A stretch of DNA of 64,000 nt from Pseudomonas chlororaphis. Its GTDB lineage: Bacteria > Pseudomonadota > Gammaproteobacteria > Pseudomonadales > Pseudomonadaceae. How positions within the stretch are numbered: position 1 is the stretch's first letter; every line of letters begins with the position of its first letter. Both the position numbers and the translations under genes were made by a program. This document shows positions 16,643 to 26,365 of this stretch, in pieces. The notes beneath the pieces are model-generated. The model was not told the DNA's origin and made no database searches. It worked only from the letters and a program-made list of their open reading frames with translations. The stretch is from NCBI GenBank assembly GCA_001023535.1, contig CP011020.1, positions 2,927,734-2,991,733 on the forward strand, read 5' to 3'.

Positions 16643-16659
16643 TTGCATCGGCCGTGCCA
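16643..16659 (-). promoter_or_regulatory. Candidate sigma-54 (-24/-12) promoter
   Basis: Minus strand TGGCACGGCCGATGCAA fits TGGCACG-N4-TTGCA with one mismatch and exactly 10 bases between the invariant GG and GC. It points at the PA2169-type gene, which starts at 16601. No activator gene is nearby. Confidence 0.5.
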
Positions 16660-16804
16660 GGCCAAAAACAAGATAAATATTCAATAAAATCAATCAGTTA
16701 ATATTTAACCGGAAATCTGTATCCGCGTTATTTGCATGATCTGTCAATTGGCCTGCATGCAGAATGCCTGTATTTTCCAGGCTGGTTGAAGGAAGACGAA
16801 TGCC

Positions 16805-17041
16805 ATGAACCCGCAAATGCTCGAACTGCTGGTCACCCGCCAGATGCCCTTCGGCAAATACAAGGGTCGCATCCTGGCCGACCTGCCCGGCCCTTACCTG
16901 AATTGGTTCGCCCGCGAAGGTTTTCCCCACGGCGAACTGGGCGGCCTGCTGGCGTTGATGCAGGAAATCGACCACAACGGTTTGTCCGACCTGCTCGACC
17001 CGTTGCGCGCCAAACACGGCAAACCCAAGCCCCGCCATTGA
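16805..17041 (+). CDS. DUF3820 family protein
   Basis: A 78-residue protein with the DUF3820 core MPFGKYKGRILADLPGPYLN (about residues 14-33) followed by WFAREGFPHGELGGLLALM. The family is annotated as putative quorum-sensing-regulated virulence factor after a P. aeruginosa structure, but no activity is established. The ATG at 16805 follows GGAAGA. It is 11 bases upstream of the aminotransferase on the same strand, so the two are probably co-transcribed. Confidence 0.88.
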   Translation: MNPQMLELLVTRQMPFGKYKGRILADLPGPYLNWFAREGFPHGELGGLLALMQEIDHNGLSDLLDPLRAKHGKPKPRH

Positions 17042-17052
17042 CCGAGTCTCCC

Positions 17053-18240
17053 ATGCCCGAGAATACGCTGCGCGCCCACGATGAAGCTTTCTGGCAGACC
17101 TTTGTCGGTCGCTACGATGTCGATCCTGGTGCACCGCTCAACCTGGAAAACGGTTACTTCGGGCGCATGTCCCGCACCGTTGTCGAGGAATACCAACGCA
17201 ACATCGAATTCATCAACCGCACAAACTCGGTGTATGTACGCCAGCATTTCGACCTTGAACACAGCGAAGCCATTCGCCGCCAGATCGCGCAGTTGATCCA
17301 CGCTGCGCCCCAGGCCGTGGCATTGGCCACCAGCGCAGTGGACGCCCTGCAGACGTTGATTCGCAATTACAACGGCCTGAAACCGGGCGACCAGGTGCTG
17401 ATCAGTGACGTGGAATATGCCTCGGTCAAAAGCGCGATGCGCTGGCTGGCGCGCCAGCGCGGCGTGGAACTGATTGAAATCGTCCACCCGCACCCCGCCA
17501 GCTACGAGAGCCTGGTGGGCACTTACCGCCAAGCGTTCACCCAGCACCCTCGCCTCAAATTGATGGCGCTGACCTATGTCAACCACCTCACCGGGCTGGT
17601 GATGCCGGTCCAGGCAATTGCCGAGACCGCCCGGGAGTTCGGGGTCGACATCATCCTCGACGGCGCCCACGCCCTGGGCCAGATCAACTTCGACCTGCAG
17701 AAGCTCGGAATCGAGTTTGCCGGGTTCAATTTGCAGAAGTGGATCGGCGGTCCGCTGGCCCTGGGGTTCCTGTACATCGCCCCCCATCGGCTGGCCGACA
17801 TCGACCCGGACATGGACGAAGGGAGCTATCCGGCCAGTGACATCCGCTCGCGCACGCCCCACAGCACGCCCAACATCCCGGCGTTGCTCACCCTGCCCCT
17901 GGTGTTCGAGGAGCACCGCGCCCTGGGCGGCGCCTCGGCCAAGGGCGCGCGCCTGTGCCACTTGCGCGACCTGTGGGTGACGGCGGTGCGCGACCTGCCA
18001 GGCATCGAAGTCATGACACCGGACGATCGGCGCCTGTATTGCGGCATCACCGCCATGCGCTTCACCGCCCACACCGACCAGCAGGCGATGGCCGATCGAT
18101 TGCTCGACGAGTACGGGATCTTCACCGTGGTGCGCCAAACCAGCGCCGGGCCTTGCATCCGCATTACCCCAGGGCTGATTACCTTGGCGAGTGATATCGA
18201 ACGGTTGACCCAAGCGCTGCTTGAACTGAGCCGTACCTAG
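17053..18240 (+). CDS. Class V aminotransferase, isopenicillin-N-epimerase/cysteine-desulfurase-like
   Basis: A 395-residue PLP-dependent enzyme. Fold-type I features are visible: NLENGYFGRMSRTV at about residues 26-39, VALATSAVDALQTLI (about 94-108, phosphate loop), DGAHALGQINFDL (about 202-214, cofactor Asp and His) and the Schiff-base Lys in FNLQKWIGGPLALGF (about 225-239). The substrate is not determinable; relatives include amino acid lyases and epimerases. The ATG at 17053 is chosen since the domain starts there, although the frame is open 107 codons upstream through the DUF3820 gene. Confidence 0.88.
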   Translation: MPENTLRAHDEAFWQTFVGRYDVDPGAPLNLENGYFGRMSRTVVEEYQRNIEFINRTNSVYVRQHFDLEHSEAIRRQIAQLIHAAPQAVALATSAVDALQTLIRNYNGLKPGDQVLISDVEYASVKSAMRWLARQRGVELIEIVHPHPASYESLVGTYRQAFTQHPRLKLMALTYVNHLTGLVMPVQAIAETAREFGVDIILDGAHALGQINFDLQKLGIEFAGFNLQKWIGGPLALGFLYIAPHRLADIDPDMDEGSYPASDIRSRTPHSTPNIPALLTLPLVFEEHRALGGASAKGARLCHLRDLWVTAVRDLPGIEVMTPDDRRLYCGITAMRFTAHTDQQAMADRLLDEYGIFTVVRQTSAGPCIRITPGLITLASDIERLTQALLELSRT

Positions 18241-18371
18241 TGGCGAGGGAGCTTGCTCCCGCTGGGCCGCGAAGCAGCCCCAAAAAGGCACAATGAGATT
18301 GACCTGGCGGACCGCAGTGACAGGTTCAGGACTGCTTCGCAGCCCAGCGGGAGCAAGCTCCCTCGCCACAG
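18240..18371. repeat. REP doublet, class B
   Basis: Inverted GTGGCGAGGGAGCTTGCTCC arms with inner inverted GCTGGGCCGCGAAGCAG / CTGCTTCGCAGCCCAGC. It lies between the convergent aminotransferase and eda genes. Confidence 0.9.
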
Positions 18372-18400
18372 GAATTTTGTGCGACGATAAAAACCCAGGC

Positions 18401-18432
18401 AAAAAAAAACGGTGCGCCGACCAAGCGCACCG
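18401..18432 (-). terminator. Terminator of the zwf-pgl-eda operon
   Basis: Minus strand: stem GGTGCGC/GCGCACC with seven-base loop followed by T9. It lies 35 bases after the eda stop codon. Confidence 0.85.
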
Positions 18433-18467
18433 TAAAACCGTAGAGCACCCAACGAGGTTCGGTCGAA

Positions 18468-19133
18468 TCAGTCCAGCAGCGCCAAGGCCTCGGCGGTGCA
18501 TTCCTGAATGCGGGCCCAGTCGCCGTTCTTGATCCACTCCGGATCGAGCATCCAACTGCCGCCCACGCACATCACGTTCTTCAATGCCATGTAACTCTTG
18601 ATATTGGCCGGACCGACGCCGCCGGTCGGGCAGAATTTCACTTCGCCGAAGGGGCCGCCCAGGGCCTTGATGGCCGCGACGCCGCCACTGACTTCCGCCG
18701 GGAACAACTTGAAGCGGCGGTAGCCCAGGCCATAGCCTTCCATGATGCCCGAGGCGTTGCTGATGCCCGGCAACAACGGGATCGAGCTGTACACGCTGGC
18801 TTCAAGCAGGTCACGAGTAATGCCTGGGGTCACGATGAACTGCGAACCGGCCGCTTCGGCGGCCTCCAGCATATGGCGATCGAGCACCGTACCGGCACCG
18901 GTCACCAACTCTGGACGCTGCTCGCGCAGGACCTGGATGGCCTTGAGGCCGAACTGGGAACGCAAGGTCACTTCCAACGCCGTCAGGCCACCGGCAGCCA
19001 AGGCGTCGGCCAGCGGCAGGATGTCCTGTTCGCGGGCGATGGTGATCACCGGCAGGATCCGCGCCTTGGCGCAGAGGCTGTCGATCAGGGCAACTTTGTC
19101 CGCCATGGAAACGGTCGGGGATGGGTTTGTCAT
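18468..19133 (-). CDS. eda: 2-keto-3-deoxy-6-phosphogluconate aldolase
   Basis: A 221-residue class I aldolase that splits KDPG to pyruvate and glyceraldehyde-3-phosphate, the last Entner-Doudoroff step. The catalytic Glu is in GLTALEVTLRS (about residues 45-55) and the Schiff-base Lys in YRRFKLFPAE (about 141-150). Gly-rich phosphate-binding segments GAGTV and PTGGVG are present. Start at 19133 has AAGGAT upstream; an in-frame start at 19160 would overlap pgl by 10 bases. Third gene of zwf-pgl-eda, ended by a strong hairpin. Confidence 0.95.
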   Translation of the reverse strand: MTNPSPTVSMADKVALIDSLCAKARILPVITIAREQDILPLADALAAGGLTALEVTLRSQFGLKAIQVLREQRPELVTGAGTVLDRHMLEAAEAAGSQFIVTPGITRDLLEASVYSSIPLLPGISNASGIMEGYGLGYRRFKLFPAEVSGGVAAIKALGGPFGEVKFCPTGGVGPANIKSYMALKNVMCVGGSWMLDPEWIKNGDWARIQECTAEALALLD

Positions 19134-19150
19134 AGCGGCTGATCCTTGGT

Positions 19151-19864
19151 TCATGGGCACCAGTAAATCTCTAACGTAGGTTGCAAAAACGCACGGATCG
19201 GCATTTCGGCGACGTTGTCACCGGCCACCGCGGCGCTCAGGGTGGTCAATTTCGACTGACCGGAAATCGACAGCACTTTGTGTTTCGCAGAGGCCAGCAA
19301 GGCACGGCTCATGGTCAGGCGCTGATGCGGCACCGTCGGCGCCAGCATCGGCCAGCAGCGACGCGTGCCCTGGGCATCGAGGGCTTGAGCCAGGTTCGGG
19401 CTGTCGGGGAACAACGACGCGGTGTGCCCGTCGTCGCCCATGCCCAAAACCAGCACGTCGATGGACGGCAGTTCGCCCAGCAGGCGATCGGCCTGTTCGG
19501 CGGCCGCCTCCAGGTTGGCGCTTGGGCTATAGAGGCTCAGGAACTGGGCCTTGGCCGCAGCGCCTTGCAGCAGGTAGCGCTTGAGCAGGCCGGCATTGCT
19601 GTCGGCATGTTCAACCGGCACCCAACGCTCGTCCGCCAGGCTCACCAGCACCTTCGACCAGTCCAGGGTCTGCTTGGCCAGGCTCTGGAAAAAAGCCACC
19701 GGGCTACGACCACCCGACACCACCAGCACGGCCGTGCCACGCGCGTCGATCGCCTCGCGCAGTTGCTCGGCCACCTTCAGGGCCAAGCCTTCGGCCAACA
19801 ACACCGGGCTCTTGAATTCGAGGGCGCTGACGCCCTGGGGCAGTTTCACTTCAGATATCGCCAT
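19151..19864 (-). CDS. pgl: 6-phosphogluconolactonase
   Basis: A 237-residue cytoplasmic enzyme hydrolysing 6-phosphogluconolactone to 6-phosphogluconate. Family motifs: [18 protein letters not shown] (about residues 46-63), LADERWVP (about 75-82) and [13 protein letters not shown] (about 138-150). The ATG at 19864 has GGAGG 7 bases upstream. An upstream in-frame ATG at 19879 overlaps that site. It overlaps the 3' end of zwf by 14 bases, consistent with coupled translation. Confidence 0.95.
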   Translation of the reverse strand: MAISEVKLPQGVSALEFKSPVLLAEGLALKVAEQLREAIDARGTAVLVVSGGRSPVAFFQSLAKQTLDWSKVLVSLADERWVPVEHADSNAGLLKRYLLQGAAAKAQFLSLYSPSANLEAAAEQADRLLGELPSIDVLVLGMGDDGHTASLFPDSPNLAQALDAQGTRRCWPMLAPTVPHQRLTMSRALLASAKHKVLSISGQSKLTTLSAAVAGDNVAEMPIRAFLQPTLEIYWCP

Positions 19865-21320
19865 ACCATGACCTCCCATCCCGCGTGATCAGTGCAATGG
19901 AGCTCATCGGCCCCCAGGACCCGGCCGCGTACGGCTTGGGCGCATCGCCAGACTTCTTCCACCCGGCGATCAACTGGTCACACCACGTCCACGCGGCTTC
20001 GATTTCATCTTTACGGACAAACAGGTTCTGATTGCCATTCATGACTTCCAGCAACAACCGCTCGTAGGCATCGGGAATCCGTGCGCTGCGCCAGGTGTCG
20101 GAGAAGTTGAGTTGCAACGGACCGCTGCGCAATTGCATGCCCTTGTCCAGGCCCTGCTCCTTGGTCATCACCCGCAAGGAGATCCCTTCGTCCGGTTGCA
20201 GGCGGATGATCAGTTTGTTGCTGATCTGCAAGCGCTGCTCAGGGGCGAAAATGTAGTGGGACGGTTCCTTGAAGTGGATGACGATCTGCGACAGCTTCTG
20301 CGGCATGCGCTTGCCGGTACGCAAGTAGAACGGCACGCCGGCCCAGCGCCAGTTGCGGATGTCGGCACGCAGGGCGACGAAGGTTTCGGTGTCGCTCTGG
20401 GTGTTGGAATTGGGCTCTTCCAGGTAACCCGGCACAGCCTTGCCTTCGCTGTGGCCGGCGATGTACTGGCCGCGCACCACCTGGGTGGTCAGGCCTTCCG
20501 GGCTGATCGGCGCCAGGGCCTTGAGCACCTTGACCTTCTCGTCACGGATGCTGTCGGCCGACAGGTCGGCCGGCGGGTCCATGGCAATCAGGCACAACAG
20601 TTGGAGCAAGTGGTTCTGGATCATGTCCCGCAGTTGGCCGGCCTTGTCGAAATAGCCCCAGCGGCCTTCGATACCGACCTTCTCGGCCACGGTGATTTCC
20701 ACGTGGGAGATGTAGTTCTGGTTCCACTGGGTTTCGAACAGGCTGTTGGCGAACCGCAACGCAATCAGGTTCTGGACCGTTTCCTTGCCCAGGTAGTGGT
20801 CGATGCGGTAGGTGCGGTTTTCGGGGAAGAACTGCGCCACCGCGTCGTTGACCTTGCGCGACGACTCCAGGTCCGAGCCGATGGGTTTTTCCAGCACGAC
20901 GCGGGTGTTTTCGCTCAGGCCAACCTTGGCCAGGTTCTCGCAGATCGCGCCGTACACCGCCGCCGGGGTGGCGAAATAGGCGATGACCTGCTGGGCCGAA
21001 CCGGCCTGCTCGGCCAGGGCGACGTAATCGTCAGCCTTGAGAAAGTCCACATGCAGGTACGTCAGTCGCGCCAGGAAGCGCTCGACCACGGCTTCGTCCA
21101 GGTCCTTGTCGCCCACGTAGCGGCGCAGTTCGGTGGCAATGAAAGCCAGGTGCTGCTGCTCGCTGCCGGGTTCACGGGCCAGCGCGATGATTCGCGTATC
21201 CTCGTGCAGCAATTGCGCGCCATCGAGTTGATAAAGGGCAGGAAAAAGCTTGCGCAGGGCCAGGTCGCCCAACGCGCCGAACAAGGCAAAGGTGCACGGT
21301 TCAACCGTAATCGAATGCAT
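19851..21320 (-). CDS. zwf: Glucose-6-phosphate dehydrogenase
   Basis: A 489-residue NADP-linked enzyme oxidising glucose-6-phosphate to 6-phosphogluconolactone, first gene of zwf-pgl-eda. The N-terminal dinucleotide fingerprint is [17 protein letters not shown] (about residues 14-30). The active-site motif RIDHYLGKE is near 172-180, and the EKPIGSD segment near 145. The leader contains AAGAACAA directly before the start (21326-21333), a possible Hfq/Crc target. A HexR-like box lies 66 bases upstream of the start codon. hexR is divergent. Confidence 0.97.
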   Translation of the reverse strand: MHSITVEPCTFALFGALGDLALRKLFPALYQLDGAQLLHEDTRIIALAREPGSEQQHLAFIATELRRYVGDKDLDEAVVERFLARLTYLHVDFLKADDYVALAEQAGSAQQVIAYFATPAAVYGAICENLAKVGLSENTRVVLEKPIGSDLESSRKVNDAVAQFFPENRTYRIDHYLGKETVQNLIALRFANSLFETQWNQNYISHVEITVAEKVGIEGRWGYFDKAGQLRDMIQNHLLQLLCLIAMDPPADLSADSIRDEKVKVLKALAPISPEGLTTQVVRGQYIAGHSEGKAVPGYLEEPNSNTQSDTETFVALRADIRNWRWAGVPFYLRTGKRMPQKLSQIVIHFKEPSHYIFAPEQRLQISNKLIIRLQPDEGISLRVMTKEQGLDKGMQLRSGPLQLNFSDTWRSARIPDAYERLLLEVMNGNQNLFVRKDEIEAAWTWCDQLIAGWKKSGDAPKPYAAGSWGPMSSIALITRDGRSWYGDI

Positions 21321-21325
21321 GATGT

Positions 21326-21333
21326 TTGTTCTT
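21326..21333 (-). promoter_or_regulatory. Candidate Hfq/Crc (AANAANAA) site in zwf leader
   Basis: Minus strand AAGAACAA lies 6-13 bases before the zwf ATG, where a Shine-Dalgarno would be expected. No better ribosome-binding sequence is present. Confidence 0.45.
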
Positions 21334-21385
21334 TTATCAAGTTAAGCTACAAATACCTTTTTTCAAGGCATCACTCAAGGAAAAA

Positions 21386-21402
21386 TGTAGTAATAACCAC
21401 AA
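21386..21402. promoter_or_regulatory. Candidate HexR operator, zwf/hexR region
   Basis: TGTAGTAATAACCACAA. The minus strand TTGT-N7-ACTA is one base from the TTGT-N7/8-ACAA form described for Pseudomonas HexR. It lies between divergent zwf and hexR. Confidence 0.55.
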
Positions 21403-21507
21403 CATTTTCCGAAAATACCGTTTCCGAGTGGTGGTCCGTCGGAGCCAACAGTAGGATAGGCCACCGCAAAGGGTCGTACCAAAGACCCGTCTTTCTAGGA
21501 ATCTTGT

Positions 21508-22377
21508 ATGGACCGCGTGCGAAATTTACTGGAACAGATCCAGACTCGCCTTGAAGAACTCAACAAGGCAGAACGCAAGGTGGCCGAGATCATCCTGCTC
21601 AACCCACAGCAGGCGACCCGCTTCAGCATCGCTGCCCTCGCCCAGGCCGCTTCGGTCAGCGAACCGACCGTCAACCGCTTCTGCCGCTCGTTCGGCGTCA
21701 GCGGCTACCCGGAACTCAAGCTGCAACTGGCCCAGAGCCTGGCGAGCGGCGCAGCCTATGTCAGCCGCGCCGTGGAAGCCGACGACAACCCGGAAGCCTA
21801 CACCCGCAAGATCTTCGGCAGTGCCATTGCTTCATTGGACAGCGCCTGCCAGGCCCTTGATCCAAATTTGATCAGTCGTGCCGTGGACCTGCTGATCCAG
21901 GCCCGACAGATCCACTTCTTCGGCCTCGGCGCCTCGGCTCCGGTGGCCCTGGATGCCCAGCACAAGTTCTTCCGATTCAACCTGGCGGTGACCGCCCACG
22001 CCGACGTATTGATGCAGCGCATGATCGCGTCGGTGGCCCATACCGGCGAACTGTTCGTGATCATTTCCTACACCGGGCGCACCCGCGAGCTGGTGGAAGT
22101 GGCACGCATCGCCCGGGAAAACGGAGCGTCCGTGCTCGGCCTGACCGCTGAAAATTCGCCCCTGGCGAAGGCCAGCACCTTGAGCCTGAACATTCCGCTG
22201 CCCGAAGACACCGACATCTACATGCCGATGACGTCGCGGATCATCCAACTCACCGTGCTGGACGTGCTCGCCACCGGCATGACCTTGCGCCGAGGCGTGG
22301 ATTTCCAGCCGCACCTGCGCAAGATCAAGGAAAGCCTGAACGCCAGCCGGTATCCGGTGGGGGATGAGTTCAACTGA
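21508..22377 (+). CDS. hexR: HexR, RpiR-family repressor of glucose metabolism
   Basis: A 289-residue regulator. The N-terminal RpiR helix-turn-helix covers about residues 1-77, with [20 protein letters not shown] near 35-54. The C-terminal SIS sugar-phosphate domain starts at [17 protein letters not shown] (about 136-152), with the phosphate-loop [13 protein letters not shown] near 189-201. In Pseudomonas, KDPG binding releases HexR from the zwf, edd and gap promoters. Consistent boxes lie at 21386, 36388 and 36450. ATG at 21508 follows AGGAAT. It is divergent from zwf. Confidence 0.96.
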   Translation: MDRVRNLLEQIQTRLEELNKAERKVAEIILLNPQQATRFSIAALAQAASVSEPTVNRFCRSFGVSGYPELKLQLAQSLASGAAYVSRAVEADDNPEAYTRKIFGSAIASLDSACQALDPNLISRAVDLLIQARQIHFFGLGASAPVALDAQHKFFRFNLAVTAHADVLMQRMIASVAHTGELFVIISYTGRTRELVEVARIARENGASVLGLTAENSPLAKASTLSLNIPLPEDTDIYMPMTSRIIQLTVLDVLATGMTLRRGVDFQPHLRKIKESLNASRYPVGDEFN

Positions 22378-22411
22378 TTCGGCGTGAGTGCTTTGGTGCC
22401 TGTCAGTCAGC

Positions 22412-22486
22412 CTTCGCGAGCAAGCCCGCTCCCACACTGGATCTTTGGCGTTCACAACCCCTGTGGGAGCGAGCTTGCTCGCGATG
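22412..22486. repeat. REP doublet, class A (inverted order)
   Basis: TCGCGAGCAAGCCCGCTCCC and GGGAGCGAGCTTGCTCGCGA in back-to-back order with a short spacer, between the convergent hexR and mutarotase genes. Confidence 0.88.
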
Positions 22487-22516
22487 GGGCCGGCAGCCTC
22501 ACCCCCCCCTCCAGAA

Positions 22517-23371
22517 TCAAGCCCCCACCCGCGCCTGCAAACTCAGGTGAGCCCGCTCCCCCGGCGCCAGGCACAGGCTGTCGGTGCCGCCACTGGCGGC
22601 CTCGACGCAGACAAACTCGCTGATCTCATCCCAGCTCACCCCCAGCAATGGCCGGGCACCCGGGTGCCACACCACGGTGTCGGCGCTGTCGCCCGTGTCG
22701 ATGCACAGTTCGCGCTGCCAGGCGCGATCCTTGAGCTGCAATTCGCCCTCATGCTGGAACACCCGCTGGCAACCGCCGTCGACTCGCAACTCACCTTCCT
22801 GCTGGCAAACCTCGCGACTCAACTGGTCGTAACCTTGAGCACCTTCCAGCCCAGACAGCGCTATCTCACCAACATCGCCAATACGCCAGTAGGCATGCAA
22901 AGCCTGACTCAACTGGCACGGCAGGCTGTCCTGGTGCTCGGTGCTCAAGCGCAGCTCCATGCGTTCACCCAGGTCGGCATGCAGGTCCACCTGCCAGTCG
23001 CACAGTTGCAACTGCCAGTGCAGGTGCACGCCGTCGTCATCGCTGCGGCTGTCGAGCAGTTTCCAGTCGATCAGTCGCGCCCAGCCATGGGACGGCCAGG
23101 CGTTTTCACTGGGATGGCGGCCATACCACGGCCAACACACCGGCACCCCGCCGCGTATCGCACCGACTTGCGGCCACTTGGCCGCACACCACAACCAGGG
23201 TTTCTGGCCACGGGGTTGGAAATGCAGCAACTGCGCGCCCTGGCGGCTGAACACCGCCTGGCACAGCGGATGGTCGATCACCAGCACATCGCGCTGCCGA
23301 TAGCGCTCCCAGGCAAACACCGGGCGCTCGCGCAAGGATCTGAAAAAGCGTTGTAGCGGATGCTCATGCAT
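22517..23371 (-). CDS. D-hexose-6-phosphate mutarotase (YeaD-like)
   Basis: A 284-residue aldose-1-epimerase-superfamily protein interconverting alpha and beta anomers of glucose-6-phosphate. The signature RGGVPVCWPWYGRHP is near residues 74-88, with HGWAR near 95-99 and a probable catalytic Glu in WDEISEFVCVE near 246-256. Length fits YeaD/YMR099C-type enzymes. The ATG at 23371 follows AGGA. It lies downstream of oprB on the same strand, but a terminator and REP element separate them, so it probably has its own promoter. Confidence 0.9.
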   Translation of the reverse strand: MHEHPLQRFFRSLRERPVFAWERYRQRDVLVIDHPLCQAVFSRQGAQLLHFQPRGQKPWLWCAAKWPQVGAIRGGVPVCWPWYGRHPSENAWPSHGWARLIDWKLLDSRSDDDGVHLHWQLQLCDWQVDLHADLGERMELRLSTEHQDSLPCQLSQALHAYWRIGDVGEIALSGLEGAQGYDQLSREVCQQEGELRVDGGCQRVFQHEGELQLKDRAWQRELCIDTGDSADTVVWHPGARPLLGVSWDEISEFVCVEAASGGTDSLCLAPGERAHLSLQARVGA

Positions 23372-23425
23372 GGGCCGCGGTCCTGGAAATCATTGAATTG
23401 CTCATCTGTTCGCGACGCGCTCTTT

Positions 23426-23559
23426 TGTGGCGAGGGAGCTTGCTCCCGCTCGACTGCGAAGCAGTCGTAAACGAGGCAAATGCGATCTGGCTGACGCACC
23501 GCAGTGAATGGTTTTGGGGTCGCTTCGCAACCCAGCGGGAGCTAGCTCCCTCGCCACAG
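23426..23559. repeat. REP doublet, class B
   Basis: Inverted TGTGGCGAGGGAGCTTGCTC arms with inner CTGCGAAGCAG and CGCTTCGCAACCCAGC segments, in the oprB-mutarotase spacer. Confidence 0.88.
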
Positions 23560-23594
23560 CGCTCGGTGTCCAACCAAACGATTGAGTGCTCCCC

Positions 23595-23624
23595 AAAAAA
23601 AAGCGGACAGCCTTGGCTGTCCGC
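23595..23624 (-). terminator. Terminator after oprB
   Basis: Minus strand: stem GCGGACAGCC/GGCTGTCCGC with two-base loop followed by T8. It is 38 bases past the oprB stop. Confidence 0.9.
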
Positions 23625-23662
23625 AAATATGCGCACATAGAGAGGAGCTTATCGCAACAACG

Positions 23663-25009
23663 TTAGAACACCGACTGAATTTTCAGGCCGGCCACCAGGG
23701 CGTTGTCGACTTCATCCACGCCACCTGGGTGGGTGATGTACTGCAGGTTGGGACGTACGGTCAGCCAGTTGGTGACGTGAACACCGTAGTTGAGCTCGTA
23801 GTTGTACTCGGTGCTGCGCAGCGGTGCGAACAACGGGTCGTTGTAGTCGTTGACGCCATTGGCAGCGTTGGTCAGCTCGGCGTTTTTCTTCACGTCATCG
23901 TTGACATGGATACGCGAGAAGCCGATCCCGATGTCATCTTTGGGACGTGCATCGAACGGCCCCTTGTACACGAACATCAACGACTGGTAGTTGTCGACGA
24001 CGTTGGTGTCCTTGTCGTGGAAGGTCGCGTTGGCGGCGATGTTCAGGCCGCGGGACGCGTCACCGTTGTGAGTGGTGAGCTGTTGCTGCGCCACGAACCA
24101 GTAGCCGTGCTTGCTGTCATGGCTGCGATAGGCATTGCCGGTGGTCGCGGCGTCGTTACCGTTGTCATCCTCACGGACGTCATTGGCATCGGCCGTGCTC
24201 TTGTAGTAACCGACCCGGTATTCGCCTGGCAGGTTGTTGACCTTCGGCGACCAGACCAGCTCGACCGGGATGACGGTGCCCTTGGTGCCACTGCCGCTGA
24301 GCTTGAAGCCGTTGCCGTGCTCCAGTTGCGAAGGGTTCTGGTTGTAGGCACCGATCTGCGCATAGAACTCAGGCGTGAGGTTGTACTTCACGCGGATCGC
24401 CGCCTGGCTGACGGGCCAGTTGTACCAGATGTTGGTCGCCCAGTTACCCACCTGGGAACCGCAGAAAGCCAGGTTCTGGAATTCGCAAGGGAAGGTGTTG
24501 AAGTCTTCGCCTTCGCCGAAGTAACCGGCCTTGACGTCCAGCTTGCCGTCGAGGAACTGGTGCTTGATCCACAGTTGGGTCAGACGGACCATGTGGCCAC
24601 GGCCGTAGACTTCCTGGGAAGAACTCAAGGTGCCGGCACGCGGATCGCCGACACGGTCATTGGAGATGTTTTGCCCGTTACGATTGGTCAGCTGGATCTT
24701 GGCCTGGGTGTTATCCCAGCCCCACAGCTTTTGCAGGTCCAACGCCACGCCCAGGCCGAACTGGTCGGAGTAGCGCGCCGTCTTGTCGTTGTTGTAGCCA
24801 CCGTGCAGGTTGCCACCCACTTCACCGACGTAGTCAGCCTTGATGTCGATACCCTGCTCGATCAGCTTGGTCCGTTCACCACCCCAGTCACCCGTCATCC
24901 ACTGCGAATCGGCGCTGAACGCGTCGGCCGCATGTGCGCTACCGGCCAGCATCATCGCCGCAACGGCTGACAACTGGCAGATAAGCTGGGTGTTGTTTTT
25001 CTTCTTCAT
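23663..25009 (-). CDS. oprB: Carbohydrate-selective outer-membrane porin OprB
   Basis: A 448-residue outer-membrane beta-barrel giving glucose entry to the periplasm. The signal peptide is MKKKNNTQLICQLSAVAAMM plus LAGSAHA, cleaved near residue 27. The mature part starts ADAFSADSQWMTGDWGG, the usual OprB opening. Alternating aromatic strands follow to a C-terminal Phe (IQSVF), as needed for barrel assembly. A Cys pair (FPCEFQNLAFC, about residues 174-184) may form a loop disulfide. The A-rich leader AATAACAATAA (25026-25036) suggests Crc/Hfq control. The gene follows the glucose ABC operon after a REP doublet. Confidence 0.94.
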   Translation of the reverse strand: MKKKNNTQLICQLSAVAAMMLAGSAHAADAFSADSQWMTGDWGGERTKLIEQGIDIKADYVGEVGGNLHGGYNNDKTARYSDQFGLGVALDLQKLWGWDNTQAKIQLTNRNGQNISNDRVGDPRAGTLSSSQEVYGRGHMVRLTQLWIKHQFLDGKLDVKAGYFGEGEDFNTFPCEFQNLAFCGSQVGNWATNIWYNWPVSQAAIRVKYNLTPEFYAQIGAYNQNPSQLEHGNGFKLSGSGTKGTVIPVELVWSPKVNNLPGEYRVGYYKSTADANDVREDDNGNDAATTGNAYRSHDSKHGYWFVAQQQLTTHNGDASRGLNIAANATFHDKDTNVVDNYQSLMFVYKGPFDARPKDDIGIGFSRIHVNDDVKKNAELTNAANGVNDYNDPLFAPLRSTEYNYELNYGVHVTNWLTVRPNLQYITHPGGVDEVDNALVAGLKIQSVF

Positions 25010-25025
25010 CCCTACATCCTCGTCT

Positions 25026-25036
25026 TTATTGTTATT
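25026..25036 (-). promoter_or_regulatory. Candidate Hfq/Crc site in oprB leader
   Basis: Minus strand AATAACAATAA just upstream of the GAGGATG ribosome-binding region of oprB fits AANAANAA. Confidence 0.5.
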
Positions 25037-25104
25037 AACTGTTTTTATCTAACGCGGTTTACAACGATTGCGGCGAATGGTCCCCCACCCACCGCATGCT
25101 CTGC

Positions 25105-25195
25105 TGTGGGAACGGGCTTGCTCGCGAATGCGCTGTATCAGTCGCCAGAAATGCCAAATGGCACACTGCATTCGCGAGCAAGCCCGCTCCCACAC
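25105..25195. repeat. REP doublet, class A
   Basis: TGTGGGAACGGGCTTGCTCG facing CGAGCAAGCCCGCTCCCACA, between gltK and oprB. It contains an inner inverted pair GAATGC / GCATTC. Confidence 0.88.
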
Positions 25196-25202
25196 TGCTT
25201 TC

Positions 25203-26363
25203 TCAGCGGCCCTTGAACTGAGCCACGTTCGCCGCCCGAGCTTCGCCTTGTGGCTGACCCGCCACACCCAGGCGCTCACCCGTCTGCGCATCAAATAGTA
25301 ATACTTTTTGAGGATCAAATTGAAGCGTCAGATTTTCCCCTGCTTGCGGAGCAAGGTCCGGCGCCAGGCGGCAGCAAACCTTGGTGTCATTTAGACTGAC
25401 AAATACAAGGGTGTCCGGCCCCGTCGGCTCGGTCACCTGGACCTCCGCCCGGATGGTCGGCAAGCCGTTGGGCTCGCTGCCGGCCAACACGATCTGTTCC
25501 GGACGCAAGCCGAGAATCACTTCACGGTCTTCAAGGCCGGCGTCCTGCATGCCCAGCGGCAGCTCGCAACGGGCCTGGCCGCTGTCGAGCAGCGCCAGCA
25601 GGCGACCGTCCTTGCGTTGCAGGCGCAACGGGATGAAGTTCATCGGCGGCGAACCGATGAAGCTCGCCACGAACAGGTTGGCCGGGTTGTTGTAGATGTC
25701 CTTCGGCGTGCCGAACTGCTGGATGATCCCGTCCTTCATCACCGCCACTTTGTCGCCCAGGGTCATGGCCTCGATCTGGTCGTGGGTGACGTAGACGGTG
25801 GTGGTTTTCAGGCGCTGGTGCATCAGCTTCATTTCGGTCCGCATCTCGACCCGCAGCTTGGCGTCGAGGTTGGACAGCGGTTCGTCAAACAGGTAGATCT
25901 TCGGCCGCCGCGCCAGTGCCCGGCCCATGGCCACGCGCTGTTGCTGGCCACCGGAGAGCTGGCCGGGCTTGCGATTGAGCAGGTGCTCGATCTGCAGCAG
26001 CTTGGCCACGCGGGTGACTTCCTCGTCGATGGCCGCCTGGGGCATCTTGCGGATCTTGAGGCCGAACTCGATGTTCTCGCGCACGCTCATGGTCGGGTAC
26101 AGCGCGTAGGACTGGAACACCATGGCGATGTCACGGTCCTTGGGGCTCATGCCGCTGACATCCTGGTCGCCGATCATGATCGCGCCGCCGGTGATGGTTT
26201 CGAGGCCGGCGATGCAGTTCATCAGCGTCGACTTGCCGCAACCCGAAGGGCCGACGAGGATCAGGAACTCACCGTCCTTGATCGACAACTCGATGTTCTT
26301 CAGGGTGTCCGGCAGGCCGGCACCGTAGGTCTTGTTTACATTGCGAAGTTCAAGCGTTGCCAT
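25203..26363 (-). CDS. gltK: Glucose ABC transporter ATPase
   Basis: A 386-residue MalK/UgpC-type ATPase energising glucose import (also called GtsD/MglK). Walker [10 protein letters not shown] near residues 38-46, Q-loop [13 protein letters not shown] near 82-94, signature [15 protein letters not shown] near 135-149, Walker [16 protein letters not shown] near 155-169 and switch His in VTHDQIEA near 193-200. The C-terminal TOBE/regulatory domain runs from about 240. The TAG-type end lies close to a REP element. It follows gltG by two bases. Confidence 0.94.
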   Translation of the reverse strand: MATLELRNVNKTYGAGLPDTLKNIELSIKDGEFLILVGPSGCGKSTLMNCIAGLETITGGAIMIGDQDVSGMSPKDRDIAMVFQSYALYPTMSVRENIEFGLKIRKMPQAAIDEEVTRVAKLLQIEHLLNRKPGQLSGGQQQRVAMGRALARRPKIYLFDEPLSNLDAKLRVEMRTEMKLMHQRLKTTTVYVTHDQIEAMTLGDKVAVMKDGIIQQFGTPKDIYNNPANLFVASFIGSPPMNFIPLRLQRKDGRLLALLDSGQARCELPLGMQDAGLEDREVILGLRPEQIVLAGSEPNGLPTIRAEVQVTEPTGPDTLVFVSLNDTKVCCRLAPDLAPQAGENLTLQFDPQKVLLFDAQTGERLGVAGQPQGEARAANVAQFKGR

Positions 26364-26365
26364 GA

